64,000 nt of DNA from Terriglobia bacterium (GCA_020073465.1 JAIQFC010000022.1:28116-92115); one strand, 5' to 3'. Numbered from the stretch's first letter, positions 52,904 through 61,709 are shown. The notes: generated by a model not told the origin, from the letters alone. Numbers and translations: made by a program.

Positions 52904-54058
52904 CTACTCCAGGACGAGAATATTCTTCTTCGCGCACATTGTCTTCAATATCTTGGGCCACACGGTCACGCTGACTTCACCCAGGTGTGCCTTGCGCAAC
53001 AAGAGCATCAGCGTGCGCGACTGCCCGATGCCACCACCGACGGAGAGCGGCAGTTCGTTGTTGATGATGCCCTGGTGGTAGGGGAACTTGAGATTGTCGA
53101 GCAGGTTCGACATCTCAAGCTGGGCACGCAAGGTTTCAGCATTCACGCGGATTCCCATCGAGCTTAGTTCGTGGCGGCGCTGAGTCACGTGGTTCCAGAC
53201 CAAAATGTCGCCGTTCAGCCCATGGGTGTCGCGCTGAGTCTGCTTGCTGGTGTCGGTGATCCAGTCGTCGTAGTCGGCGGCCCGCATCTCGTGGGGATAG
53301 CCGTCCTTCAGCGGCCAGCCGATCCCGATGATGAAGATGGCGGGATGCTTCTGCAGGATCACGGTTTCGCGGCGCTTGCGGGGAAGGTCGGGATACATGT
53401 CGAGGACTTTTTCGGCATGGAGGAATGTGAGTTCCTCAGGCAAGCTCGGATAGCGCGGGCTGCGCAGTACTGGAAACAGCTCTAGCGCATATTTCTCCGC
53501 TCCGACCAGGACCTTCCATATCTTGCGCACGACGGATTTGAGGAACTCCAGGTTGCGTTGCTCGGCCGTGATGGCGCGCTCCCAGTCCCACTGGTCGACA
53601 TAGGCAGAGTGGTCATGGTCGAGGAAATAGTCCTTGCGCACGGCTCGCATGTCGGTGCAAATGCCTTGTCCGGGCGCGCAATCGAACTGCTTGAGCGCTA
53701 TGCGTTTCCACTTTGTGGCGGCCTGTACGACTTGTGCGTCGAGGGGATGCTCGCCGCGGTCATTGGAAATGTGAAACTGAATAGGAGTGCGGGAGCCGTC
53801 CCGGTCGAGCATGTCGTTGACGCCACTTTCCGCGTCCACAATCAACGGGACCTCAACCATCATCAAGTTGAGCTCTTTGCAAAGGTTATCGGCGATGTAG
53901 CGCTTTACCTGGAAAATTGCCTGCTGCGTTTCTTTGGGATTGAGCAGCGAATGATAGTCACGGGGAAGAATCTTTTCGAGTTCGTTGTAGTTGCCGATGC
54001 CAGGGCCCGCAAGGTCTGCCTTCTTGCTCTCAGCCTGATCGATCGGAGATGTAGGCAT
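52904..54058 (-). CDS. asnA: Aspartate-ammonia ligase (asparagine synthetase A)
   Basis: A 384-residue class-II synthetase-like enzyme forming asparagine from aspartate, ammonia and ATP. AsnA features: NPKETQQAIFQVKRYIADNL, LMMVEVPLIVDAESGVNDML, AVRKDYFLDHDHSAYVDQWD, and the C-terminal ELPLSVGGGIGQSRTLMLLL containing the class II motif 3-like GxGxxR. It is about 50 residues longer than E. coli AsnA (330), mostly at the N-terminus. ATG 54058 has a perfect AAGGAGG 5 nt upstream; the frame extends 179 codons further upstream without coding support. Confidence 0.94.
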   Translation of the reverse strand: MPTSPIDQAESKKADLAGPGIGNYNELEKILPRDYHSLLNPKETQQAIFQVKRYIADNLCKELNLMMVEVPLIVDAESGVNDMLDRDGSRTPIQFHISNDRGEHPLDAQVVQAATKWKRIALKQFDCAPGQGICTDMRAVRKDYFLDHDHSAYVDQWDWERAITAEQRNLEFLKSVVRKIWKVLVGAEKYALELFPVLRSPRYPSLPEELTFLHAEKVLDMYPDLPRKRRETVILQKHPAIFIIGIGWPLKDGYPHEMRAADYDDWITDTSKQTQRDTHGLNGDILVWNHVTQRRHELSSMGIRVNAETLRAQLEMSNLLDNLKFPYHQGIINNELPLSVGGGIGQSRTLMLLLRKAHLGEVSVTVWPKILKTMCAKKNILVLE

Positions 54059-54262
54059 GTATTCCTCCTTCGCCAACGGGTCTCGCAGGCAGGGGAAGGC
54101 CTGCTTGCCCCAAACGTAATTGGAGTTCCGATGGCAGGGAGGAGCAGTGATTGGAATCACTATGGGCCGTGAGTGGACTAACGGAATCAGGTGGAACCGA
54201 CTGCCCGGAGCCGTATGCGTACGAAGCTCTCGGTTTGTGTGTGGTAGATTCTCAACAAGACC

Positions 54263-55729
54263 ATGAAGCACGTCGCCAACTGGGTTCTGAACGTCGCTAC
54301 GACTCGCGGAGCCACTTATGCGGACACGCGCATCGTTGCGCAACGCAGCCGCGCCCTTACCACCAAGAATGGCAAGGTCGGAAGCGCCTCGGATGCGGAA
54401 TCGGTTGGGATGAGCGTGCGTGCGATTGTGGATGGCGCCTGGGGATTTGCAGCCTGTGACAACCTGAGCCGTGCTGCCGTTGAAGCCACAGCGGCTCGGG
54501 CGGTTGAGATCGCGCGCGCATCGGCGCAAGTCAAGCAGCAGGACGTTCGCCTGGCGCCGGAAAAGCCCGTCAGCGCCGACTGGACCACTCCGCACGAGGT
54601 CGATCCTTTTGCGATCTCCGTCGCTCAGAATATTGACCTGCTGCTCAAGATAGACTCTGAGCTACGCGCTGTTGCTGGGATCACGCTGGCCGAGACTAAT
54701 TTGAACTTCAACCGGGAAGAGCAGTGGTTCGTCTCGTCGGAGGGCACCGACATTCATCAGACCAAGTACTCGACAGGTGCGGGATACTGCGCCTATGCCT
54801 TCGCGGGTAATGAAATTCAAAAGCGATCATATCCGAATTCATATGGCGGGCAGTGGCAGAACAAGGGCTATGAGCTGATTGAAGAGCTGAAACTGGTGGA
54901 GAATGCGCGACGCATCGCAGAGGAGGCGGTCGCGCTGCATCATGCCGACCAGTGCCCGGAGGGGACGTTTGACATCATTCTCGACAGCTCGCAACTGGGG
55001 CTGCAGATTCACGAGTCTGTCGGTCATCCCATCGAACTCGACCGGGTGCTGGGGATGGAAGCAAATTTTGCCGGAACATCATTTCTCACGCTGGACAAGC
55101 TGCGCAAACTGCAATACGGCAGCGAACTGGTAAATGTGGTTGCGGATGCGCGGCAGGAGCACGGCCCGGGTCTGGGCACGTTTGGTTTCGATGATGAGGG
55201 GGTGCCGGCACAGTGCACGCCGATCATCACGAATGGATTGTTCACCGGGTACCTGAGCTCGCGGGAAACGGCGCACACCATTGGCGAGGGTCGATCTGGC
55301 GGAACCCTGCGTGCCGAAGGGTGGAATCATCTGCCGATGATCCGGATGACAAATATCAGCCTTTTGCCGGGGGAGAAACCGCTGAGCCTGGAACAATTGA
55401 TGGCGTCCACGGATCGCGGCATTCTGATGCAGACCAATCGCTCGTGGTCCATCGACGACAAGCGTTACAACTTCCAGTTCGGTTGTGAAATCGGGTGGGA
55501 GATCAAGAATGGCAAGCGGGTACGCATGGTCAAGAATCCGTCGTACTCAGGTATCACAACGGAATTCTGGAACTCGCTGGACGCGATTTGCTCGCGCAAC
55601 GAGTGGACGTTGTGGGGCACGCCAAACTGTGGAAAGGGACAGCCACAACAAGTGATGGGTACCGGACACGGAGCGGCGCCGTCGCGATTTCGCGGGATCA
55701 AAGTGGGAAGCGCGTACAAGAGCATGTGA
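54263..55729 (+). CDS. tldD: Metalloprotease TldD-type subunit
   Basis: A 488-residue member of the TldD/PmbA family with the zinc-binding HExxxH motif in QIHESVGHPIELDRV (His250, Glu251, His255). Downstream come GTLRAEGWNHLPMIRMTN and NRSWSIDDKRYNFQFGCE, family-typical C-terminal sheets. TldD pairs with TldE as a heterodimer that trims peptides, for example in microcin maturation and CcdA degradation. The partner tldE-like gene follows at 56205, separated by an inserted S23-like gene. Start ATG 54263. Confidence 0.95.
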   Translation: MKHVANWVLNVATTRGATYADTRIVAQRSRALTTKNGKVGSASDAESVGMSVRAIVDGAWGFAACDNLSRAAVEATAARAVEIARASAQVKQQDVRLAPEKPVSADWTTPHEVDPFAISVAQNIDLLLKIDSELRAVAGITLAETNLNFNREEQWFVSSEGTDIHQTKYSTGAGYCAYAFAGNEIQKRSYPNSYGGQWQNKGYELIEELKLVENARRIAEEAVALHHADQCPEGTFDIILDSSQLGLQIHESVGHPIELDRVLGMEANFAGTSFLTLDKLRKLQYGSELVNVVADARQEHGPGLGTFGFDDEGVPAQCTPIITNGLFTGYLSSRETAHTIGEGRSGGTLRAEGWNHLPMIRMTNISLLPGEKPLSLEQLMASTDRGILMQTNRSWSIDDKRYNFQFGCEIGWEIKNGKRVRMVKNPSYSGITTEFWNSLDAICSRNEWTLWGTPNCGKGQPQQVMGTGHGAAPSRFRGIKVGSAYKSM

Positions 55730-55740
55730 CATCCGTCACT

Positions 55741-55771
55741 GAGCAGTTGGCAGTTAGCAATTAGCATTTAG
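55741..55771 (+). repeat. Left repeat flanking the S23-like insertion
   Basis: GAGCAGTTGGCAGTTAGCAA and following TTAGCATTTAGC: tandem TTAGCA-like units. It is inverted with respect to the repeat at 56157-56183, sharing 10 bp exactly (GCAGTTGGCA). Confidence 0.65.
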
Positions 55772-55793
55772 CACCTCACGTGAGGTGCGCGGC

Positions 55794-56168
55794 ATGAAGG
55801 ACTTTCGACGGCTTAAAGTCTGGGAGAAAGCTCATCATTTGACACTAGACATCTACAAAGCCACAACAAACTTTCCGCGAGCGGAGTTGTACGGACTGAC
55901 AAGCCAGATGCGTAGGTGCAGTGCTTCGATGGGCGCGAACATCGCAGAAGGCTGTGGAAAGCAAGGAAACAACGAGTTACATCGTTTTCTTCACATCGCA
56001 TCGGGCTCGGCCAGTGAACTCGACTACCAACTCCTGCTTGCGAGAGACTTAAACTACATGACGGATGAAGAATACCGACGAATCGATGGACGTTTGCTTG
56101 AACTGAGAAGAATGCTGACGGCATTGATTCAGAAAGTTGGAGCTGATCGTTTTGCGGCTAACTGCTAA
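55794..56168 (+). CDS. Four-helix bundle protein (S23/IVP-like)
   Basis: A 124-residue helical protein of the 23S-rRNA-intervening-sequence/S23 family: DFRRLKVWEKAHHLTLDIYK, LTSQMRRCSASMGANIAEGC, SGSASELDYQLLLARDL. These proteins form four-helix bundles and are found in rRNA intervening sequences and as solitary genes; their function is unclear. It sits between tldD and tldE, flanked by inverted repeats, and its stop codon lies in the right repeat, so it looks like an inserted element. ATG 55794 has GAGG 8 nt upstream. Confidence 0.9.
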   Translation: MKDFRRLKVWEKAHHLTLDIYKATTNFPRAELYGLTSQMRRCSASMGANIAEGCGKQGNNELHRFLHIASGSASELDYQLLLARDLNYMTDEEYRRIDGRLLELRRMLTALIQKVGADRFAANC

Positions 56169-56183
56169 TTGCCAACTGCCAAT
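56157..56183 (+). repeat. Right repeat flanking the S23-like insertion
   Basis: GCTAACTGCTAATTGCCAAC and following TGCCAAT, the inverted partner of 55741-55771. It encodes the last residues and stop of the S23-like gene. Confidence 0.65.
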
Positions 56184-56204
56184 GGCTGCGGCCTGGGAAT
56201 CACG

Positions 56205-57608
56205 ATGCTGACCCAGGAACAAGCTGCCGACATCTTCGACCGTATCCGGAAACTCTCGACTGCCGATGAGGTCGAGGTTTTGTTCTCTGGCGGGCACTTC
56301 GCCTTAACCCGGTTCGCCAATAACACGATCCATCAGAACATCGCGGAAGAGAACTACATTGTGTCGGTGCGCACGGCGTTTGGTGGACGCACGGCTCGCG
56401 CCACGACGAACAAGTTCGATGAGGAGAGTCTCAGGCGGGTCGTCAAGGCTTCGGAGGACTTGGCCAAGGTGCAGCATCCCGACGCGGATCTCTTGCCCAT
56501 GCCGGATACCCGCGAGGCTGCGGGAGACGTGGGCGAGGGCGCGCGCGCCACACAAGTTCCGTCGCGTTATTTTGCCGAGACCGCGGCGGTCACACCTGAA
56601 CTGCGGGCGGAGGGCGTCAAGCAGATTGTCGGTGTGGCGCAGAGGCACAAGCTCACAACTGCCGGGGTGTTCTCCAGTGCCGACTCGCTGGAAGGCATTT
56701 TCAACTCGCGTGGATTGCAGCAATGGCACACACAGACACTGGCTGAGGTGTCGGTTACGATGCTGGGCGAGGATTCGTCCGGGTGGCAGAAGGCCAACTC
56801 GCCAAATGTAGGAAATCTTAATCCCCTGTTGCTCGCGGAGGTTGCGGCCCGGAAGGCGATCGATTCCGCGCGACCGCGGGAAATTCCGGCAGGGAAGTGC
56901 ACCGTGATTCTCGAGCCCGCCGCGGTGCTCGATCTGGTGGGCTTCATGTTCTGGGACTACTCCGGCATGGCGATTCTGGACCAGCGGTCGTTTCTGACCG
57001 GCCGGATTGGCACGGGACTGTTTGGGGAGAACATCACCATCCGCGACGACGTAACCCATCCGCTCCAGACAGGCTCTCCGTTCGATGGCGAAGGCATGCG
57101 CCGGTGCACGGTACCGTTGGTAGAAAACGGCAAGGTCAGTCGCGTGGTCTATGCTCGGGCCACTGCTGAAAGGATGAAGGGATCGGAACATAAAGACAAA
57201 GTGGGGACGATTGCAGCCACCGGCCACGGATTTTCCCTGCCCAACGAAATGGGTGAAATGCCGCTGAACATCGTGTTCGCCACGCCAGACAATCCCCAAA
57301 CCGTGGACCAGATGATCGCTTCCACCGAACGTGGCGTGCTGGTGACCCGGATGTGGTACATCCGTGAGGTTGATCCCTTCGAGAAGATCCTGACGGGAAT
57401 GACCCGCGACGGCACTTTCTATGTGGAGAATGGGCGGGTCAAGCACGGACTGCGAAACTTCCGCCTCAACGAAAGCCTCATTCACATGCTGTCGAACGTT
57501 GAGGCCATGAGCGTGCCACTACGTTCCTGCGGGGAAGAGTCGTTCGACATGGTCGTTCCGGCGATGAAAGTGAAGGACTTTAACTTCACGGAAGTGACGA
57601 AGTTCTAG
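56205..57608 (+). CDS. TldD/PmbA-family subunit (TldE-like)
   Basis: A 467-residue family member without the HExxxH motif, as expected for the TldE/PmbA-type partner of TldD. Recognisable segments: VEVLFSGGHFALTRFANNTI, VFSSADSLEGIFNSRGLQQW, LDLVGFMFWDYSGMAILDQR and GMTRDGTFYVENGRVKHGLR. ATG 56205 is preferred; an ATG-less extension to 56169 runs into the right flanking repeat of the S23-like insertion. A good intrinsic terminator follows the stop. Confidence 0.9.
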   Translation: MLTQEQAADIFDRIRKLSTADEVEVLFSGGHFALTRFANNTIHQNIAEENYIVSVRTAFGGRTARATTNKFDEESLRRVVKASEDLAKVQHPDADLLPMPDTREAAGDVGEGARATQVPSRYFAETAAVTPELRAEGVKQIVGVAQRHKLTTAGVFSSADSLEGIFNSRGLQQWHTQTLAEVSVTMLGEDSSGWQKANSPNVGNLNPLLLAEVAARKAIDSARPREIPAGKCTVILEPAAVLDLVGFMFWDYSGMAILDQRSFLTGRIGTGLFGENITIRDDVTHPLQTGSPFDGEGMRRCTVPLVENGKVSRVVYARATAERMKGSEHKDKVGTIAATGHGFSLPNEMGEMPLNIVFATPDNPQTVDQMIASTERGVLVTRMWYIREVDPFEKILTGMTRDGTFYVENGRVKHGLRNFRLNESLIHMLSNVEAMSVPLRSCGEESFDMVVPAMKVKDFNFTEVTKF

Positions 57609-57612
57609 GGCT

Positions 57613-57640
57613 GGAGGCTGCCGCCCTACGCCTCCTTTTT
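57613..57640 (+). terminator. Intrinsic terminator after tldE-like gene
   Basis: GGAGGC / GCCTCC 6-bp stem with an 11-nt loop and TTTTT immediately after, starting 5 nt past the stop. Confidence 0.75.
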
Positions 57641-57772
57641 GCCGTGTTAGACAGCTGAATTACTGGTTTTTACCCCTCCATTTTGGATGTATCCGCAACC
57701 GCCAAAATCTTGGCTAATCCGTTCATAGAAAAGAAGTTAGCACCCATCGTTCCATGACTTCGGTAACTTTGC

Positions 57773-58219
57773 ATGCCTGATTCAGGGGTGTACGCTGCCC
57801 TTGAGTTGCGCAAGGCTCGGAGTCGCCGGAAAAGGGCTCCGGAAAGGTTTTCTCAAGACGTGTCAGCGGACGCAAGCAAGGAACCGACGAACCACGAGCA
57901 AGCGGAAGGCACGCACTACGAAGAAATGCAGAGTGCGCCGCGGTTTCCGCTGCATTTGCCCGTATCGGTGAAGGCGCAGAGCGGTGCCTATTCGGCGGAG
58001 ACGCAAAACATCTCGGCCAACGGTGTACTGTTTGCGATGGACAACGATGTCCCGGTGGGTTCAGCAGTGGACTTTACGATTCTGCTGCCGGGCGACGTCG
58101 TGGGATCGATGAAGAACGTCCAGATCGACTGCCGGGGACGCGTGGTGCGCAGCTTCGAGGATCGCGGCCGCCGCGGGGTAGGCGTGGTGATTGACGAATA
58201 TCGTTTTGAGCGTTGTTAG
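57773..58219 (+). CDS. PilZ-domain protein
   Basis: A 148-residue protein. Residues about 52-145 form a PilZ-like beta-barrel: SAPRFPLHLPVSVKAQSG, ETQNISANGVLFAMDND (the NxSxxG loop) and RVVRSFEDRGRRGVGVVIDE. PilZ domains bind cyclic-di-GMP through RxxxR and (D/N)xSxxG; here the first motif is reduced (only one Arg is evident), so binding is uncertain. The 50-residue N-terminus is charged and probably disordered. It starts at ATG 57773 and is followed 15 nt later by a response regulator. Confidence 0.85.
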   Translation: MPDSGVYAALELRKARSRRKRAPERFSQDVSADASKEPTNHEQAEGTHYEEMQSAPRFPLHLPVSVKAQSGAYSAETQNISANGVLFAMDNDVPVGSAVDFTILLPGDVVGSMKNVQIDCRGRVVRSFEDRGRRGVGVVIDEYRFERC

Positions 58220-58234
58220 GTCCAAGGGAACCGA

Positions 58235-59080
58235 ATGGCGAGCATTCCGGTCGTAGAAGAAGATTACGGAGCAGGGGAAGAAGGCGGCAAGGGCATCATC
58301 CGAGTGATCTTGGCCGATACTCAGGCCATCTTCCGCGCCGGACTCCGCAAGATTTTCGCGCTGGAAGATGACATTCGCGTCGTCGGGCAGGCCGAGACGC
58401 AGGCGCAAGCCTTGTCGGCAGTTAAGAAATTCTCGGCGGATGTGCTGATCTTCGAGTCAGCTCTGGCGCCCAATCCAGTGGAAGCCGTTGCCGACCTGAT
58501 GCGGCAATCTTCAGAGATCAAGATCGTAGTGGTCACGCCCGGGTCCGATGAAGACCTCACGCTGGAGTTGTTTCGTCGCGGGGCTCACGGCATCGTGTCC
58601 CGCGAAGTGGAACCGGAACTCCTGGTCGACTGCCTGCGCAAAGTAGCAGCTGGCCAGACGTGGCTCGACAGCCAGGGTATCCACTGGGTCATGGAAGCTT
58701 ACCGCAACCAGAATTCGCGGCCTTCCGGAGCGCGCCCGAAGGTGCAGCTCACACCCAAAGAGACGCTAATCGTTTCCTGCGTGACGCAGGGAATGAAGAA
58801 CAAAGAGATTGCCATCCGTGTCGGCACGACCGAGCAAGTGGTCAAAAACTATCTGCGCAAGGTGTACGACAAGCTGGGAGTCGCCGACCGCTTGGAACTC
58901 GCACTCTACTGCCTAAACCACCATGTGATCGATAGCAGCAAGCTGCCGGCGGTACCTGCCGCCCCGAGCAACGGCAACGCAGCCGCCGCTGCAGCTGGGG
59001 CGTCCGCCGGATCGAGCTCAAACCTAGGTTCCGCTCCCGCCACGGCCAATCCCTCCGGCACGACCGAAAGCACCTCCTAA
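58235..59080 (+). CDS. LuxR-type response regulator with degenerate receiver
   Basis: A 281-residue NarL-type protein. The receiver (about 20-140) begins VILADTQAIFRAGLRKIF, but the phospho-acceptor position is Glu74 (VLIFESALAP) in place of Asp, and the usual Lys is Arg (GIVSREVEP), so it is probably not phosphorylated. A LuxR HTH (about 170-225) follows: LTPKETLIVSCVTQGMKNKE, IAIRVGTTEQVVKNYLRKVY. The C-terminal 50 residues are Ala/Ser/Asn-rich and disordered. The gene lies 15 nt after the PilZ gene, suggesting joint c-di-GMP-linked control. Confidence 0.9.
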   Translation: MASIPVVEEDYGAGEEGGKGIIRVILADTQAIFRAGLRKIFALEDDIRVVGQAETQAQALSAVKKFSADVLIFESALAPNPVEAVADLMRQSSEIKIVVVTPGSDEDLTLELFRRGAHGIVSREVEPELLVDCLRKVAAGQTWLDSQGIHWVMEAYRNQNSRPSGARPKVQLTPKETLIVSCVTQGMKNKEIAIRVGTTEQVVKNYLRKVYDKLGVADRLELALYCLNHHVIDSSKLPAVPAAPSNGNAAAAAAGASAGSSSNLGSAPATANPSGTTESTS

Positions 59081-59230
59081 AGTCATTCGCACCCTCCGCC
59101 GCGCGTCTCTTTCGAGTTGCGGGGAAACGCCCTCACCCATAGAATCAAGTGCAGGCCGACAGAATTCGCTCTCATCTTCTTTCGGCTGGTTCGAAGACTT
59201 CTCAGGACGTTCCTTCCGTAGATTCTCGCC
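59081..59230. other. Intergenic region before tRNA-Ser
   Basis: 150 nt with no gene seen. The 59321-59420 stretch after the tRNA carries the direct repeats described separately. Confidence 0.4.
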
Positions 59231-59320
59231 GGAGAGATGGCCGAGTGGCTGAAGGCGCACGCTTGGAAAGCGTGTTTACTCGAAAGGGTAACGTGGGTTC
59301 GAATCCCACTCTCTCCGCCA
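59231..59320 (+). tRNA. tRNA-Ser (GGA)
   Basis: A 90-nt class II tRNA with encoded CCA: acceptor GGAGAGA / TCTCTCC, anticodon loop TTGGAAA (anticodon GGA), a long variable arm (TTTACTCGAAAGGGTAA region), and T-arm GTGGG-TTCGAAT-CCCAC. An integrase gene follows 100 nt downstream, so its 3' end is a probable attachment site. Confidence 0.95.
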
Positions 59321-59350
59321 GACTTTTTGTTTTGAATAGCTTAAGTGCTT

Positions 59351-59394
59351 TGGTGTCTGTTCTGGTGTCTGAAATCTGTGGGATTTGACCGAAA
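59351..59394 (+). repeat. Repeats in the attachment region of the tRNA-Ser element
   Basis: TGGTGTCTG is repeated directly (59351-59359 and 59363-59371). GGATTTGACCGAAA follows at 59381-59394 and recurs at 63428-63441; an inverted copy of its 11-bp core is at 63364-63374. They look like arm-type or attachment repeats of the element. Confidence 0.55.
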
Positions 59395-59420
59395 GGCGAT
59401 CTCAGGAGACAACAGCACCC

Positions 59421-60728
59421 ATGAAACGGCACGCCTCGAACACTCAAACCCCTCGCGTCAACATTCTCAAAAAAATCAAGGTCAATGGAGCCTGGAAGCT
59501 CATGCCCGCCGTTCTAGAGCCGAACGGCAAGCTGAAAGACAAGGTCAGAATTGGCGGCTCTATCGAAATCCATTCCGAGGGCACCTATTACATAGAGTGG
59601 TGGGAGGGACCCAAGCGCAAACGTGAAGCCATCCCCGACCGCGCGCGTGTTCCGGATCTTGCCAACAGAAAGGCTCTTGCACTGGCGGCTGCAAGAGCAG
59701 GACTCGATGTTGGATCAGATGCCCTAAATCGCGGCGAAAAGGTAACTCAGGGGATTCCCCTCGACGTGGCTATTCAGCACTATCTGGACGACATCGAGCC
59801 GCCGCAACGTGAGCCCAAAACGTATACGGCCTACAAGTATGCCCTGAATGCTTTTCGAAAAGGTTGCGCGAAGTCATCCATCGAGCACATCGTGCGCGCG
59901 GACCTGCTCCAGTTTATCCGTGGCCAATACGAATCGGGCTGCAGTGCACGTACTGCCTACAATCGTGCCAACATCGTAGTTCAGTTCCTGAAACTCAATG
60001 GGGTCAAGGGCCTTTTGCACAAGCGTGACTGGCCGGAATATGTCGATGCCATTCGAAAAATATACGAGGCGGACGAACTCAAGACTCTGTTTGCGGCCTG
60101 CCTTGAGCATGAGAGAGTCCGTTACCTGTTTTTCTTGTTGACCGGTGAGCGCGACAAAGAGGTTCGCTTCACAGCCTGGAGAGACATCGATTTCCGGCGA
60201 GGCACGGTTCGTGTCACGGCCAAGCCGCAGCTAGGGTTCAAGCCAAAGAACAAGGAGGAGAGAGAGATCCCAGTGCCATCTGCATTGCTGGAAGCGTTGA
60301 AAGACTACAAGAACCGCCAGCAGGGACCGAACCCTTACAATCTGGTGTTTCCCACCGAGGCAGGGCGCCCGGACAAGAATTTCGAAAGCAAGCTGAAAAA
60401 CATCGCCAAGCGGGCCGGCCTAAACTGCGGAACCTGTGCATCGCGGCACGGCAACCGCTGCTCCGAGGGGCCTTATTGCAGCAACTGGTTCCTGCACAAG
60501 TTTCGGCACACATTTGCGACCGTCAACCTGGAAGGCAATGTCTGCAGTATTTGTAAACTGCAGGAATGGCTCGGCCACAAGGACCTCGCGTCCACCGTGG
60601 TGTATTTGAAATACGTTCGTGGCAAGGACGTTCAAGAGCGACTCGACAATAGCGAACTCGCCGGTTTCGCAATTCCGCAAGCGCTCAAACAGAGCTCGCA
60701 CGAAATCGATCGGCCGAGCCCTACTTAA
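59421..60728 (+). CDS. Tyrosine recombinase/integrase of the tRNA-Ser element
   Basis: A 435-residue integrase. SAM-like core-binding domain (about 115-200), catalytic domain with Arg244 in LTGERDKEVRFTAWRDI, a Lys-rich loop KPKNKEEREIPVP, HKFRHTFAT (His359, Arg362), LGHKDLAST and nucleophile Tyr395 in VVYLKY. Just before the HxxR motif is a cysteine-rich stretch CGTCASRHGNRC...PYC, a possible zinc knuckle unusual in integrases. ATG 59421 lies after AGGAG (12 nt, long spacing); a TTG at 59385 is in frame but overlaps the repeat. A terminator follows. Confidence 0.92.
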   Translation: MKRHASNTQTPRVNILKKIKVNGAWKLMPAVLEPNGKLKDKVRIGGSIEIHSEGTYYIEWWEGPKRKREAIPDRARVPDLANRKALALAAARAGLDVGSDALNRGEKVTQGIPLDVAIQHYLDDIEPPQREPKTYTAYKYALNAFRKGCAKSSIEHIVRADLLQFIRGQYESGCSARTAYNRANIVVQFLKLNGVKGLLHKRDWPEYVDAIRKIYEADELKTLFAACLEHERVRYLFFLLTGERDKEVRFTAWRDIDFRRGTVRVTAKPQLGFKPKNKEEREIPVPSALLEALKDYKNRQQGPNPYNLVFPTEAGRPDKNFESKLKNIAKRAGLNCGTCASRHGNRCSEGPYCSNWFLHKFRHTFATVNLEGNVCSICKLQEWLGHKDLASTVVYLKYVRGKDVQERLDNSELAGFAIPQALKQSSHEIDRPSPT

Positions 60729-60761
60729 ATTGTCTTGCGACGCACATGGCGCAAAAGAATG

Positions 60762-60794
60762 GCCAGCTGAGAGAGCAGTATCAGCTGGCTTTTT
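60762..60794 (+). terminator. Intrinsic terminator of the integrase gene
   Basis: Perfect 9-bp stem GCCAGCTGA / TCAGCTGGC with a 10-nt loop, followed by TTTTTC. Confidence 0.88.
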
Positions 60795-60926
60795 CGCATA
60801 CCATGGAATTGTCCAATTCCCGCGCATTCCATGAAGACTGAAATTCGGTCGTCGCCCAAAATCCTTATCGCGCTTCACATCGCGGACAGATACCGTCTAG
60901 AAAATCATTTTGCTGGAAATTGGGTG

Positions 60927-61709
60927 TCAGGCAATTCTGAAGTACTGCCGAATGGCCCCGATCAGGTCCGCGCTCTTCAACTTGCTATTTCCAAAGGTTG
61001 TTTTCAACGAACCCAGAATCGAAGGCCACTCGGAACTTTCTTCAGGAAATGCCGCCAGGAACGTCTTCAGGTCTTGCTCGATTCCTTGCGCCAGATGACC
61101 GCTGGATTCTCCGGATAGTGTCGCACCAAGTCGGAAGACGTCGCTTCGATGTTTTTGAATATCTTTGGAGTCGATCTTCTCACCTTTCTTTTGGCGTTCT
61201 GTCATATCGATCCAAGCGCGAGCCTTGAGGGGGATCAAAGCCTCGGGAGTGACAAACGGCAAGCCGTCATCTTCGCGACGGTGTTCGAGAATCAAAGCAT
61301 AGTAGTCGTCGTCCAGAAGAATGGCGGAAAGGCCGGCGGAGTTTTCGTCGATCTCGACGGATATTACGCGTTGTTCCGGCGAAAGGTCGATCTTTCCCGG
61401 TTGTCTGCTGAATAGCTCAAGCACGGCGGGATACGTGTCATCCTTGGGCTTCGAGAAGCGACAAAGTTCTCTCTTACCTGTAGCCCGCTCTCTGATTTCG
61501 TACTGCCCCGCTTCGACGAATTCCCAAAATCGGGCGATAAATCCCTGGTCGAGAGCTTCGACAATCAGCACTATGTCGATATCCCTGGTAGCGCGGAATT
61601 CCAGACCCTGAGTCGCAAGCCACTCATGACAAGCAACGCCGCCGATCAAGACGAACGATTTTGTGTGCTCGGCAAAGTGTGCTTTGAATTTGTCTAAACC
61701 TTTTATCAT
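60927..61709 (-). CDS. AbiEii-like nucleotidyltransferase toxin
   Basis: A 260-residue nucleotidyltransferase-fold protein. FVLIGGVACHEWLATQGLEF followed by RATRDIDIVL is the GG...DID-type catalytic signature of the AbiEii/DUF1814-like family; a middle segment with VISVEIDENSAGLSAILLDD and VTPEALIPLKARAWID matches the family layout, with Lys in the last strand. AbiEii toxins transfer nucleotides to tRNA, causing abortive infection or stasis. It overlaps the upstream 61706 gene by ATGA, the order expected for AbiEi-AbiEii pairs. Assignment to AbiE is by family features and context. Confidence 0.75.
   Translation of the reverse strand: MIKGLDKFKAHFAEHTKSFVLIGGVACHEWLATQGLEFRATRDIDIVLIVEALDQGFIARFWEFVEAGQYEIRERATGKRELCRFSKPKDDTYPAVLELFSRQPGKIDLSPEQRVISVEIDENSAGLSAILLDDDYYALILEHRREDDGLPFVTPEALIPLKARAWIDMTERQKKGEKIDSKDIQKHRSDVFRLGATLSGESSGHLAQGIEQDLKTFLAAFPEESSEWPSILGSLKTTFGNSKLKSADLIGAIRQYFRIA

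Noticed and set aside
54200..54250. GAGCCGTATGCG resembling group II intron domain V
   Set aside because: The 3' strand needed to pair (GTACGGTTC) is absent and the length is wrong; regarded as coincidental.
52059..54260. T-box or other riboswitch upstream of asnA
   Set aside because: The leader has no T-box core or recognisable aptamer; only a strong ribosome-binding site is visible.
56304..57485. A 393-codon frame antisense to the tldE-like gene
   Set aside because: Shadow of a well-supported coding sequence.
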